64,000 nucleotides of DNA from Halobaculum magnesiiphilum. GTDB lineage: Archaea > Halobacteriota > Halobacteria > Halobacteriales > Haloferacaceae. The notes beneath the pieces are model-generated. The model was not told the origin of the DNA and did no database searches. It saw only the letters and a program-made list of their open reading frames with translations. Below, one piece after another: positions 1 through 8,162 of this stretch. Location: positions 1,116,001-1,180,000 of the forward strand of contig NZ_CP081958.1 of assembly GCF_019823105.1 (NCBI RefSeq), given 5' to 3'. The first letter of the stretch is position 1. Each line of letters starts with the position of its first letter. The position numbers and the translations under genes were made by a program.

Positions 1-306
1 GTGAACGAGATCCGCCAGCAGGTCGAGTCCGTGCGGGGCTCGGTCGAGGAGACGGAATCGCGGGTCGGCGCGCTCGAACACGAACTCGCCGAGCAGCGCG
101 CGCTCGTCGAGGCGCTCGCCGAGGAGCAGGGCGTCGACGTGAACGCGGTGCTCGAGGAAGTCGAAACCGAGGCCGAGGGCGACGACGACTCGGCCGAGGA
201 CGGCAGCGAGGGCACCTCGGGCGACAGCGCCGGCGACGGAGCCTCCGCCGACGACGGGACCGACGGCGACGACGGGACCGACGGCGACGGAACCGACGAT
301 ACCTGA
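1..306 (+). CDS. Coiled-coil acidic small protein, 5' end cut by window edge
   Basis: The reading frame is open from base 1, and the first codon (GTG) is simply the window edge, so the true start is probably upstream. Residues about 1-45 form heptad-like helix typical of a coiled coil (E-R-V-x-x-L-E-x-E-L-A-E-Q-R). The last 45 residues are a low-complexity Asp/Gly/Ser/Thr tail containing repeated 'DGTDGD' units. The pattern resembles the haloarchaeal DUF5798 family, which carries about 25-30 more N-terminal residues; this is from memory and unchecked. Function is unknown. Confidence 0.6.
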   Translation: MNEIRQQVESVRGSVEETESRVGALEHELAEQRALVEALAEEQGVDVNAVLEEVETEAEGDDDSAEDGSEGTSGDSAGDGASADDGTDGDDGTDGDGTDDT

Positions 307-360
307 CCACAACTCACCACAACTGACGACGACCGATAGCCCGGTCCGTCGCTCCGTCGC

Positions 361-380
361 GACCGACCGACCGACCGACC
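361..380. repeat. Tetranucleotide repeat (GACC)x5
   Basis: Five perfect GACC units lie about 55 bp before the cysteine synthase start. This is a simple sequence repeat of the kind prone to slippage. No function is evident. Confidence 0.7.
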
Positions 381-432
381 CTGGCGACGAGCGGATAGAA
401 AGATACGTGACCGTCGGCAAGAATTGCGACGC

Positions 433-1413
433 ATGACCACCCATCGCGACCCCCTCGACTCCGTGTTGGAGACGGTCGGGGAGACGCCGCTCGTCCGGGT
501 GCACGCCGCGCCCGAGGCGGTGCCGGTGTACGCGAAGCTGGAGTCGTTCAACCCCGGCGCGTCGGTGAAGGACCGCATCGGGGCGTACATGCTCGAACGG
601 ATGCTGGAGGAAGGAACGATCTCCCCGGGCGGGACCGTCATCGAGCCGACCGCGGGCAACACGGGGATCGGCTTCGCGGTCGCGGCCGGCCAACTCGACG
701 TGAACGCGGTGTTCGTCGTGCCCGAGCGATTCAGCGTCGAGAAGCAGCAGCTCATGCGCGCGCTCGGCGCGGAGGTCGTCAACACGCCAAGCGAGGACGG
801 TATGGGCCGCGCCATCGAGCGCGCCCACGAGCTCGCCGAGGAACTCGACGACGCGGTCGTCCCCCAGCAGTTCTCGAACCCGCTGAACGCCGAGGCCCAC
901 TACGCGACGACGGGGCCGGAGGTGTTCGACGCGCTCGACGGCGAGGTCGGCGCCATCGTCGCCGGCATGGGCACCGGCGGGACGCTGATGGGGATGGCCG
1001 ACTACGCCCGCGATCGGGGCTCGGACGCGCGGATCGTCGGCGTCCAGCCCGAGGGGTCGACGTACGGGGACCTGTTCGGCGAGGACGCCGAGGAGGGCGA
1101 GTACAAGACCGAGGGGATCGGCACCCACGACGTGAGCACCAACGAGCTCGTCGACCCGGAGAAACTGGACGACCTGAAGACGATCCCCGACCGCGCGGTC
1201 CACGAAGAGATGGCCCGGCTGGCCCGCGAGGAGGGCCAGTTGGTCGCCTCCAGCGCGGCCGCGAACTCGCTGGCGGCGATCGAGGTCGCCGAGGAGATCC
1301 GCGACGGCGACGTGGACGCGCCCCACGACGCGGTCGTCACGGTGTTCGCGGACTCCAGCGAGCGATACCTCTCGAAGGGCGTCTACCGCGACTTCGAGGA
1401 GTGGACCGGGTGA
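433..1413 (+). CDS. cysK: Cysteine synthase (PLP-dependent)
   Basis: Makes L-cysteine from O-acetylserine (or a related activated serine) and sulfide in the cytoplasm. The fold type II PLP signature is clear: the Schiff-base lysine is K46 in 'NPGASVKDR', followed by the 'PTAGNTGIG' phosphate/substrate loop and the 'GMGTGGTLMG' PLP-phosphate loop. Length (326 aa) fits CysK/CysM and is too short for a cystathionine beta-synthase with CBS domains. ATG at 433 is chosen over an in-frame TTG at 424. Cystathionine beta-synthase-like or O-phosphoserine use cannot be excluded from sequence alone. The gene stands alone; cysS lies 60 kb away. Confidence 0.88.
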   Translation: MTTHRDPLDSVLETVGETPLVRVHAAPEAVPVYAKLESFNPGASVKDRIGAYMLERMLEEGTISPGGTVIEPTAGNTGIGFAVAAGQLDVNAVFVVPERFSVEKQQLMRALGAEVVNTPSEDGMGRAIERAHELAEELDDAVVPQQFSNPLNAEAHYATTGPEVFDALDGEVGAIVAGMGTGGTLMGMADYARDRGSDARIVGVQPEGSTYGDLFGEDAEEGEYKTEGIGTHDVSTNELVDPEKLDDLKTIPDRAVHEEMARLAREEGQLVASSAAANSLAAIEVAEEIRDGDVDAPHDAVVTVFADSSERYLSKGVYRDFEEWTG

Positions 1414-1430
1414 CCGGGTGAGCGAGGCGA

Positions 1431-1847
1431 TCAGTCGCGCCGCACCAGCTCCCGTTCGAGCAGGCGGACGTTGCGGCGGTTGAGCTTCACGACCGCATCG
1501 AGCGCGTCGCCGACGATCGGGACGGAGCCGACGAGGAGGTCGATCCCGACGTACAGCAGCATCCGCACGAGAAGGCGCTTGCGGGCGCCGAGCCGGAACG
1601 CGTCCCAGACGACAAGCAGCGCGAGTAGCGTCGCCAGGAGGTCGCCGACGACGGGGATCACGCCCGCGAGCGCGTCGACGCCGACGCGGTAGCGGACGAC
1701 GGGCAGTCGGATCGCGTCGTCGAGGAGATGCGCCACGCGTCTGGCGCGCCGGAGTCGGCGGGCGTCGGCGGGGGACGGCGCCAGCGACTCCGCGGGGCGA
1801 TCCGCGAGCGCGGCGCTCGCGTCCCCGCCGGCTGCCTCGGGAGCCAT
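1431..1847 (-). CDS. DUF4112 membrane protein
   Basis: 138 aa. The DUF4112 pattern is visible twice as 'GVIPVVGD' (about residues 62-69) and 'GSVPIVGDALDAVVKLNRRNVRLLERE' near the C-terminus (positions around 1450-1530), with two hydrophobic helices between. Conserved G-x-x-P-[VI]-[VG]-G-D motifs are typical of this family of small membrane proteins of unknown function. The gene is convergent with cysK and abuts the UPF0058 gene (adjacent at 1847), suggesting one transcript. A paralogue is at 43584-44042. Confidence 0.75.
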   Translation of the reverse strand: MAPEAAGGDASAALADRPAESLAPSPADARRLRRARRVAHLLDDAIRLPVVRYRVGVDALAGVIPVVGDLLATLLALLVVWDAFRLGARKRLLVRMLLYVGIDLLVGSVPIVGDALDAVVKLNRRNVRLLERELVRRD

Positions 1848-2125
1848 CAGAGCTTGGACTCGGCGTCGTCGGCGAGCTCCTCCATGCGCTTGCCGACGCG
1901 GCCGGCGTTGGAGAACTCGTCCTCCGACATCGCCGACGCGAGCGCGTTCCCGAGCACGAAGACGGCGTGTTTGTGCTCGCTCTTGGACTTGTGGACGTGC
2001 GAGGGGTCGACGCTCAGCTCGTGGTACGGCTCGAACAGCGACTCGTCGACCTCCTCACGCTCGGAGAAGTGCTCCATGATCGTGACCATCTGCTCGTGGA
2101 GTTCGAGGAGTTCGTCCTTGTGCAT
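1847..2125 (-). CDS. UPF0058 family protein
   Basis: 92 aa, mostly helical, with a conserved archaeal N-terminus 'MHKDELLELHEQMV' and a central 'SVDPSHVHKSKSEHKHAVF' stretch rich in His. The spacing and the His-rich centre match the archaeal UPF0058 family, whose function is unknown. A TATA-like 'CTTAACTC' (complement, about 2148-2156) lies 25-30 bp upstream, so the transcript is probably leaderless. It sits directly upstream of the DUF4112 gene with a shared boundary base. Confidence 0.75.
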   Translation of the reverse strand: MHKDELLELHEQMVTIMEHFSEREEVDESLFEPYHELSVDPSHVHKSKSEHKHAVFVLGNALASAMSEDEFSNAGRVGKRMEELADDAESKL

Positions 2126-2252
2126 GCGCGTCGATTGGCTACTCTGTGAGTTAAGCGTTGTTCGTGGGGTAGTCGCACGCGCCGGGCCGTGCGCGACCGG
2201 AGAACGTCCCCATCTCGTCCCCGTTCCCGCGACGACGGCGCGACTCCGACGC

Positions 2253-2285
2253 GACGGCGACAGTCGCGACGGCGACAGTCGCGAC
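2253..2285. repeat. Two-copy 15-bp tandem repeat
   Basis: The 15-nt unit GCGACGGCGACAGTC occurs twice in direct succession and begins a third time. It is in the non-coding gap between the UPF0058 and ribbon-helix-helix genes. No function is evident. Confidence 0.6.
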
Positions 2286-2354
2286 GAAGATGGACGTATC
2301 GGAGGGAAAAGGGAAGAAGGGACGGGGAGCCGACGGCGCGAGGAGCGGCCCGCC

Positions 2355-2570
2355 TCAGAAGACGTACTCGTCTTCGTGTCCCATCATCCCGTCGTCCTCG
2401 AACTCGGGATCCGTCTCGTTGTCCTGCGGACCGCTCGTCTTGTACGCCTTCATCCCGGTTGAGATCAGCTCCTCGATCGCCTCCTCCCGATTGACGAACT
2501 CACCCTGTTCGACCATCTGGGCGATCTGCATCTCGAGGTGCTCCGGGACCGTGATCTCGACTTTCGGCAT
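2355..2570 (-). CDS. Ribbon-helix-helix (CopG-like) protein
   Basis: 71 aa. Residues 1-46 match a CopG/Arc-type ribbon-helix-helix: an N-terminal beta strand ('MPKVEITVPEHL') followed by two helices with the 'FVNREEAIEELI' pattern common to archaeal RHH proteins. The C-terminal 25 residues are acidic and probably disordered. It probably binds DNA as a dimer; the target is unknown, and no toxin gene is adjacent. A strong TATA box (2595-2603) gives a leaderless transcript. Confidence 0.7.
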   Translation of the reverse strand: MPKVEITVPEHLEMQIAQMVEQGEFVNREEAIEELISTGMKAYKTSGPQDNETDPEFEDDGMMGHEDEYVF

Positions 2571-2594
2571 CTACGCGGGGCTTGACGGACGTAG

Positions 2595-2603
2595 TATTTA
2601 AAA
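2595..2603 (-). promoter_or_regulatory. TATA box of the RHH gene
   Basis: On the complement the sequence reads TTTTAAATA. Its centre is about 29 bp from the ATG at 2570, the usual archaeal TATA-to-start-site distance, which implies almost no 5' leader. Confidence 0.6.
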
Positions 2604-2788
2604 CCAGCGGGGGATGCTTGTCTCTGTAGAAAGTGATATTTTGAGATCGGTGTGGTCTAGTTCCAGTTTACGAAAGCGATCTTGGTCTAACGCGGTATCC
2701 CGACGCGGATCCGGACATCGGGCACGCGGGCGCGCCGGCGGCCGACCGGAGCCGACAGCCTCACGTGAGCGCGGCGGCTTTTCGACGT

Positions 2789-3391
2789 ATGAGCAGCGAG
2801 GTCACCGACCACACGGACCTCTACGAGGAGTTCTCCGACGAGCGGCTCCCGCCCGGCCAGCGGAAGACCGACCGGTTCCCGGTTCTCTCGAAGTCCGGGA
2901 CGCCCGATTGGCACCGCGACGACTGGCGCTTCGAGGTGTGGGGCGCCGTCGACGAGGACCTGACGTTCACGTACGACGAGTTCCGCGACCTCCCCGCGGA
3001 GACGCAGCGGCAGGACTTCCACTGCGTCACCGGCTGGTCGAAGTTCGACTGCGAGTTCACCGGCGTCACCTTCCCGCAGTTGGCCGAGCTCGCCGGCGTT
3101 CGCGACGACGCCGAGTGGGTGATGTTCCACGCCCTCGACGGGTACACGACGGACCTTCCCCTCGCGGAGTGCGACCGGGAGGAGGTACTGTTCGTCTACG
3201 ACTACGACGGCGAGCGGCTGCCCGACGACCACGGCGGTCCGCTTCGGGTCGTCACGCCCCACAAGTACGCGTACAAGGGCGCCAAGTGGGTGACCGGCGT
3301 GGAGTTCCTCGCCGAGCCCGAGCGCGGGTACTGGGAGAAGCGGGGGTACTCCGATACCGCGAATCCGTGGGAGGAAGAGCGGTACAGCTAG
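2789..3391 (+). CDS. Molybdopterin-dependent oxidoreductase, sulfite-oxidase fold (YedY/MsrP-like catalytic domain)
   Basis: 200 aa, a single Mo-cofactor domain without heme or dimerisation domains. The Mo-ligating cysteine is probably C79 in 'DFHCVTGWSKFD', the hallmark of the family. Later motifs are 'HALDGYTTDLPL' and the 'GGPLRVVTPHKYAYKGAKWV' C-terminal block. No twin-arginine signal is visible, so the protein is probably cytoplasmic, unlike bacterial MsrP. ATG 2789 is preferred over an in-frame GTG at 2765. The natural substrate (sulfite, sulfoxide or other) cannot be told from sequence. Confidence 0.8.
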   Translation: MSSEVTDHTDLYEEFSDERLPPGQRKTDRFPVLSKSGTPDWHRDDWRFEVWGAVDEDLTFTYDEFRDLPAETQRQDFHCVTGWSKFDCEFTGVTFPQLAELAGVRDDAEWVMFHALDGYTTDLPLAECDREEVLFVYDYDGERLPDDHGGPLRVVTPHKYAYKGAKWVTGVEFLAEPERGYWEKRGYSDTANPWEEERYS

Positions 3392-3610
3392 AGCGAGGCC
3401 GAGTGAGCGAAGCGAACGAGGCCTCGGACAACGGCGGAGCGGTCCTCGTGCCGCTCCGCCCACAAGAAGAGCGGGCCGAGCGAAGCGAGGCCTCGGCTGA
3501 CGGCGGCGAGCTTGTGGGCGAGCCGCCCACAACGAGAGCGAGGCCTCGGGCATCAGCGGCGAGGTCTCCGTGCCGAGCCGCCCACAAGAAGAGCGTGGCC
3601 GAGTGAACGA
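3392..3610. repeat. Array of three hairpin repeat units downstream of the oxidoreductase
   Basis: A non-coding stretch of 329 bases (3392-3720) is dominated by repeats. Three units end in CCGCCCACAA (about 3457, 3524 and 3579) and are separated by GAGCGAGGCC/GAGGCCTCGG linkers. The first unit contains a perfect 10-bp stem, GGCGGAGCGG (3433-3442) with CCGCTCCGCC (3451-3460), around the 8-nt loop TCCTCGTG. The third unit (3556-3587) is nearly identical to 17676-17707. It begins immediately after the stop codon, so a 3' UTR or terminator-like role is possible. No gene is seen in 3392-3720. Confidence 0.7.
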
Positions 3611-3720
3611 CGCCACAGACCCATCCACCCGCCACCGCGGCAGCGACTAGGACGGGAGAGACGCCCGCGGGCGCCTCCAGAATCAACGGCGTAAAGAGCG
3701 GGCCACCCCAATCGCGGGTA

Positions 3721-5082
3721 ATGAACCCGCCGGACGGCGAGGCCGGTGCCGCGCTCGTGCCCGACGCGGACGCGGCGCTGGTGAGCCGGAGCTGCGAGGT
3801 GTCGGACGTCTCCTTCGGGTCGTTCCTCGCGGCCGGGGACCGCCACCGGATCCACTGGGCCGCGCCCGACGGCCTCGAGGTGGTCGGCGGCGGCGCGGCC
3901 GCGCGCCTCACGGCCGACGGACCGGACCGCTTCGAGACGCTGCGGCGCGACGCCGAGACGCTGTTCTCGGTGGTCGACCACGAGGGCCCGGCGGCGACGC
4001 GCCCCCGCGTCTTCGGCGGCCTCGCGTTCGGCGCGGACCACGACGCCGCGGGCGTCTGGGAGGGCTTTCCCGCGGCCGCGTTCACGCTCCCGGCCGTCCA
4101 GCTCACCCGCGTCGACGACGGCACCTACCTCACCGTGACGCGGTACGGCCCGGACGCGGACGCCGACGGCGCCGAGGAGGCGCTGGCGGCCGCCCGCGAC
4201 CGCCTCGACGACCTCCCGATGATGCGCGCCCGCGGAGAGAAGCCGGGCGTCGTCGACACGGAGTGGCTCGTCGACCGCGAGGAGTGGACCGCCCAGGTGG
4301 CGAGCGTGATCGACCGCATCCGGGGCGGCGACCTCCGGAAGGTGGTGCTCGCGACGGCGCTGCGCGTCGACCTCGCCGAGGAGATCGACATCCCCGACAC
4401 GCTCGGGCGCCTGCGACGCACCTACCCCGAGTGTTACCGCTTCCTCGTCCAGCCGACCGGCGGGAAGGGCTTCTTCGGCCCGCCGCCCGAGCGCCTCGTC
4501 CGCCGCGAGGGCGAGGTGGTCGAGACGGAGGCGCTGGCGGGGTCGATGCCCCGCGGCGACACGCCCGAGGCGGACGCCGAGTACGCCCGCTCGCTCCTCG
4601 AATCCGACAAGCTCCAGCACGAACAGCGACTCGTCGTCGACACGATCTGCGAGCAGCTTGACGCCTTCGGCACCGTCGGGGAGGGCCAGCAGGACGTGCG
4701 CAAGCTCACCAACATCCAGCACCTCCAGACGCCGATCAACGCCGTCCTCGACGGCGACACCCACGTCCTGACGCTTGTCGAGGCGCTGCACCCGACGCCC
4801 GCGGTGGGCGGGCTGCCGCTCGACCTGGCGCTGTCGACCATCCGCGAGACGGAGACGTGGGACCGCGGGTGGTACGCCTCGCCGGTCGGCTGGTTCGACG
4901 CCGCCGGCGACGGCGAGTTCGCCGTCGGCATCCGCTCGGGCGTCGCCGGCGGCCGGGAGGCGACGCTGTTCGCCGGCAACGGCATCGTCGGCGACTCCGA
5001 CCCCGCCGACGAGTGGGACGAGCTCCAGCCGAAGGTGCGGCCGATCATGGACGAACTGGAGCGGGAGGCCCGGACGGAGTGA
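3721..5082 (+). CDS. menF: Isochorismate synthase
   Basis: 453 aa chorismate-binding enzyme converting chorismate to isochorismate, the entry step of menaquinone synthesis, the main respiratory quinone pathway in haloarchaea. Seen: a variable N-terminal region (about 1-190), then the chorismate-binding domain with 'LRKVVLATALRV', 'RFLVQPTGGKGFFG', 'ETEALAGSMPRG', 'HLQTPINAVL' and 'EALHPTPAVGG', ending with 'FAVGIRSGVAGG'. The 'PTPAVGG' and 'LAGSMPRG' motifs favour isochorismate synthase over anthranilate synthase component I, and no glutamine amidotransferase is adjacent. No other men genes are in the window. Confidence 0.85.
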   Translation: MNPPDGEAGAALVPDADAALVSRSCEVSDVSFGSFLAAGDRHRIHWAAPDGLEVVGGGAAARLTADGPDRFETLRRDAETLFSVVDHEGPAATRPRVFGGLAFGADHDAAGVWEGFPAAAFTLPAVQLTRVDDGTYLTVTRYGPDADADGAEEALAAARDRLDDLPMMRARGEKPGVVDTEWLVDREEWTAQVASVIDRIRGGDLRKVVLATALRVDLAEEIDIPDTLGRLRRTYPECYRFLVQPTGGKGFFGPPPERLVRREGEVVETEALAGSMPRGDTPEADAEYARSLLESDKLQHEQRLVVDTICEQLDAFGTVGEGQQDVRKLTNIQHLQTPINAVLDGDTHVLTLVEALHPTPAVGGLPLDLALSTIRETETWDRGWYASPVGWFDAAGDGEFAVGIRSGVAGGREATLFAGNGIVGDSDPADEWDELQPKVRPIMDELEREARTE

Positions 5083-5176
5083 GCGACGCGACCGTGAGCG
5101 AACGGAGCGAGTGACCGCTTCCGGCCCCGACGGCCGCCTGGCAAACGACTAACAGCCGTCGCCGCGAGTCGCCGGC

Positions 5177-6352
5177 ATGAGCGACGCAGGCGAGGTCGAG
5201 GGAGTCGACGCGGCCGTCATCGGGGAGAAGGTCGCGGCCGCGCGGGAGGCGGTCGCCGCCGGCGACGCGGACGCGTGGCTGTCGGTCGGCCGCGAGACGG
5301 ACGTGAGCCCGGAGCCGTGTTTCCCGTACCTGCTCGGGTTCGACGTGGTGTGGCCGACGGCGGTCGTCGTCGCCCCCGACTCGTCGGCGGTCGTGCTCGG
5401 CCGCCACGACGCGCCGACGGCCCGGGATCTGGGCGTTCACGACGTGCGCGCGTACGACGAGTCGATCGCCGAGCCGCTGCGGGAGGTGCTCGACGAGATG
5501 AACGCCGAGCGCGTCGCGCTCAACTACGACCGCGACGATGTCGTCGCCGACGGGCTCTCACACGGGCTGTTCCTCCAGCTTCGGGAGTACCTCCCCGACC
5601 GCGAGTTCACGAGCGCGAGCGACCTGATCCGCAGGCTCAGGGGCGTGAAGTCCGACACGGAGTACGAGCGCGTCCGCGCGGCCGCCACGGAAACCGAGGA
5701 ACTGCTTCAGACCGCGACGGCGACGTGGACGCCGGAGACGACCGAGCGGGAGTTCGCCGACTTCCTCCACGAGCGGATGACCGAGCGCGGCCTCGACTCC
5801 GCGTGGGCGTGGGACTACTGCCCGACGGTCCACATGGGCGACCGCGAGGTGGGGCACACGCTTCCCGCCGACCACACCGTCGACGAGGGCGAACTGCTGC
5901 ACGTCGACTTCGGGATCAGGCGCGACGGCTACGCCTCGGACATCCAGCGCCTCTGGGTTCGTGGGGAGGCGAGCGACGGGCTCCGGACGGCGTTCCGCGA
6001 CGTGCGCGCCGCGATCGACACCGGCCACGACGCGCTCGGGCCGGGCGCCGTCGGCCACGAGGTCGACGCCGCCGCGCGCGAGGAGCCCACCTCGCGGGGG
6101 TGGCCGGCCTTCGAGCACGCCTTCGGGCACCAGGTCGGCCGGGCGGCCCACGACGGGGGGACCCTGCTCGGTCCGGAGTGGGAGCGCTACGGCGAGGCGC
6201 CTCGCCACGAGGTCCGTCCGGGGGAGGTGTACACGATGGAGTTGGGCGTCGCGACCGAGTGGGGGTACGTCGGCCAGGAGGAGATGGTTCGGATCACCGA
6301 GACGGGCACCGAGTGGGTCGTCCCCCCGCAGACCGAGTTGCGGACGCTGTGA
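5177..6352 (+). CDS. M24 family metallopeptidase (Xaa-Pro peptidase-like)
   Basis: 391 aa. A creatinase-like N-terminal domain (about 1-150) precedes the pita-bread catalytic domain. The five metal ligands are visible: D244 ('HVDFGI'), D255 ('YASDIQ'), H318 ('FGHQVG'), E355 ('TMELGV') and the C-terminal Glu of 'GQEEMV' (about 369), so it should bind two divalent metals and act as an aminopeptidase on X-Pro bonds. A second M24 protein at 52390-53547 is only distantly similar. The substrate is unknown. It follows menF by 94 bp on the same strand. Confidence 0.8.
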   Translation: MSDAGEVEGVDAAVIGEKVAAAREAVAAGDADAWLSVGRETDVSPEPCFPYLLGFDVVWPTAVVVAPDSSAVVLGRHDAPTARDLGVHDVRAYDESIAEPLREVLDEMNAERVALNYDRDDVVADGLSHGLFLQLREYLPDREFTSASDLIRRLRGVKSDTEYERVRAAATETEELLQTATATWTPETTEREFADFLHERMTERGLDSAWAWDYCPTVHMGDREVGHTLPADHTVDEGELLHVDFGIRRDGYASDIQRLWVRGEASDGLRTAFRDVRAAIDTGHDALGPGAVGHEVDAAAREEPTSRGWPAFEHAFGHQVGRAAHDGGTLLGPEWERYGEAPRHEVRPGEVYTMELGVATEWGYVGQEEMVRITETGTEWVVPPQTELRTL

Positions 6353-6430
6353 GCCCGGTGGCGGAACTCGAAGGTCGCCCCCTGTCGCGTGGAGCGGCAC
6401 GGTGAAGTGCGGCGGGTCCGGAGGGCAGGT

Positions 6431-8134
6431 GTGAATTTCGACCTCGCGCTCGCCTCCCGCGCGGCGGTCGTCGCCGCTGCGGTCATCGCGGTCCTCGCGA
6501 CCGTCGCCCTGGACCGCCTCGCGCGGACGGACCGTGGTCCCACCCTCCGACGCCGACTGATCCTCGGGGTCCCGTGGGGGACGCTCGCCGTGGCGGCGGT
6601 GGTACTCGCGGTGTACCTGTTCGTCCAGGGCGGCTGGGGTCACTGGTACAACCCCGTCGTGATCCCGTTCCGGGCGTGGTCGTATCTCGCGCCGGTTGGC
6701 GTCGCCGTCGCGGGGTTCGCCCACGCCGGCCCCGGCCACCTGCTGGGCAACCTCTTCGGGACGCTCGCGGTCGCGCCGCTGGTCGAGTACGCCGTCGGGC
6801 ACTTCCCGCGTCGGCGCGGCAGCTCCTCGTTCGGCTCCGTTCGCGACAACCCCTACGCCCGGGCGTTCCTCCTGTTCCCCGCCGCGACGATCGCCGTCGG
6901 GCTCGTCTCGGGCGCGTTCGCGCTCGGTCCCGTGATCGGCTTCTCCGGTGTCGTCTTCGCGTTCGTCGGCGCCGCGCTGGTGTACTACCCGCTGGGGACC
7001 GTCGTCGCGCTGTCGGCGTCGGGACTGCTCTCGACGACCTACCGCGCGCTCAACTCGCCGGTCGTCGAGGCCAGCGGCCGCCCGGCGTACATCACGCCGT
7101 GGTGGGCCGACATCGCGATCCAGGGCCACGCGCTGGGGCTGCTCGTCGGCGTTCTCGCGGCGGCGTGGCTCGCGGCCGCCCGCGGCGACGACCTCCCGCG
7201 CCCCCGACGACTCGCGCTCGGGGCGCTGCTCGTCGGCGTCGAGCAGTCGCTGTGGGCGGTGTACTGGTACCGGGGCGGCGAGACGTTCGTCCTCTTCCGG
7301 GGGATCGGCCTCGCCGCGGTGGCCCTGCTCGCGGTGTTCGTGGCGGCGCTGGCGGCCGACCGCGACGCGCCCGCGGCCGACACCGTCCGGGAGGCGCTGC
7401 GGAACCTCACCCCCCGGCGCGGCTCAGTCGCGGTTCTGCTGGTCGTGCTCGCGGCGCTTTCGGGCCCGGCCGTGGCGGTCAACCTCGTCGCCGTCGGCGA
7501 CGAGCCGCTCCCCGGAGACCCGGTCGAGGTGCGCGGCTACGACGTCACCTACGCCGAGGGCGTCGAGAACGGGATGGTGTCGGTGATCGACGTGGAGGCG
7601 TTCGGCGAGACGACCGGCGTCACGACCTCCGGCGTCGTCGTCCGCAACCCCGACCGCGGCGTCTGGACGACCGCGGTCTCGAAGGGCCGGCTCGCCTTCT
7701 CGGGGCGACAGCGGGTCGTCCTCGGCGGCGTCGGCTGGCGCGAGGTCGTCACCGTCACCCGCAGCGGGTGGACGACCGTCGGCGGCGACGGCCCGGCCTA
7801 CCTGGTGCGGCTGACCCACGGGGGCGAGACGACGCTCGCGTTCCTGTCGAACGCGTCGACCGCGGAGCCGCGGATCGAGGGGCGCAACGTCTCGGTCGTC
7901 CCGACCGACTCCGGCTTTCAATTGCTCGTCGAGGGTGACAACCGAAGCGTCGCCGCGCCCGTTCCCGACCAAAACGAGACCGTGACGGCGAACGGGCTGT
8001 CGTTCGTCCGGGACGGACGGGCCGTGTTCGCGCTGGCCGGCGAGGTGACCGGCAGCGCCTCAGCCGACAACGCGACCGCGCCGACTCGGGTGCGGGTGGC
8101 GACGAAGGAGCAGTATAACGGACGAAACGGCTGA
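6431..8134 (+). CDS. Rhomboid intramembrane serine protease with C-terminal extra domain
   Basis: About 567 aa from GTG 6431 (an in-frame GTG also exists at 6389). A rhomboid core is visible: 'HLLGNLFG' in an early helix, the nucleophile in 'GFSGVVFAF' (S172 from this start) and the dyad histidine in 'IQGHALGLLVG' (H233). The core is followed by further membrane helices (about 270-365) and then about 200 non-membrane residues rich in beta-strand-like sequence and N-x-S/T sites, probably outside the cell. Rhomboids cleave membrane proteins near the bilayer; the substrate is unknown. It overlaps no neighbour and lies 78 bp after the M24 peptidase. Confidence 0.78.
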   Translation: MNFDLALASRAAVVAAAVIAVLATVALDRLARTDRGPTLRRRLILGVPWGTLAVAAVVLAVYLFVQGGWGHWYNPVVIPFRAWSYLAPVGVAVAGFAHAGPGHLLGNLFGTLAVAPLVEYAVGHFPRRRGSSSFGSVRDNPYARAFLLFPAATIAVGLVSGAFALGPVIGFSGVVFAFVGAALVYYPLGTVVALSASGLLSTTYRALNSPVVEASGRPAYITPWWADIAIQGHALGLLVGVLAAAWLAAARGDDLPRPRRLALGALLVGVEQSLWAVYWYRGGETFVLFRGIGLAAVALLAVFVAALAADRDAPAADTVREALRNLTPRRGSVAVLLVVLAALSGPAVAVNLVAVGDEPLPGDPVEVRGYDVTYAEGVENGMVSVIDVEAFGETTGVTTSGVVVRNPDRGVWTTAVSKGRLAFSGRQRVVLGGVGWREVVTVTRSGWTTVGGDGPAYLVRLTHGGETTLAFLSNASTAEPRIEGRNVSVVPTDSGFQLLVEGDNRSVAAPVPDQNETVTANGLSFVRDGRAVFALAGEVTGSASADNATAPTRVRVATKEQYNGRNG

Positions 8135-8162
8135 TCGGGGCGCGACGGGGACCGAACGGTCC

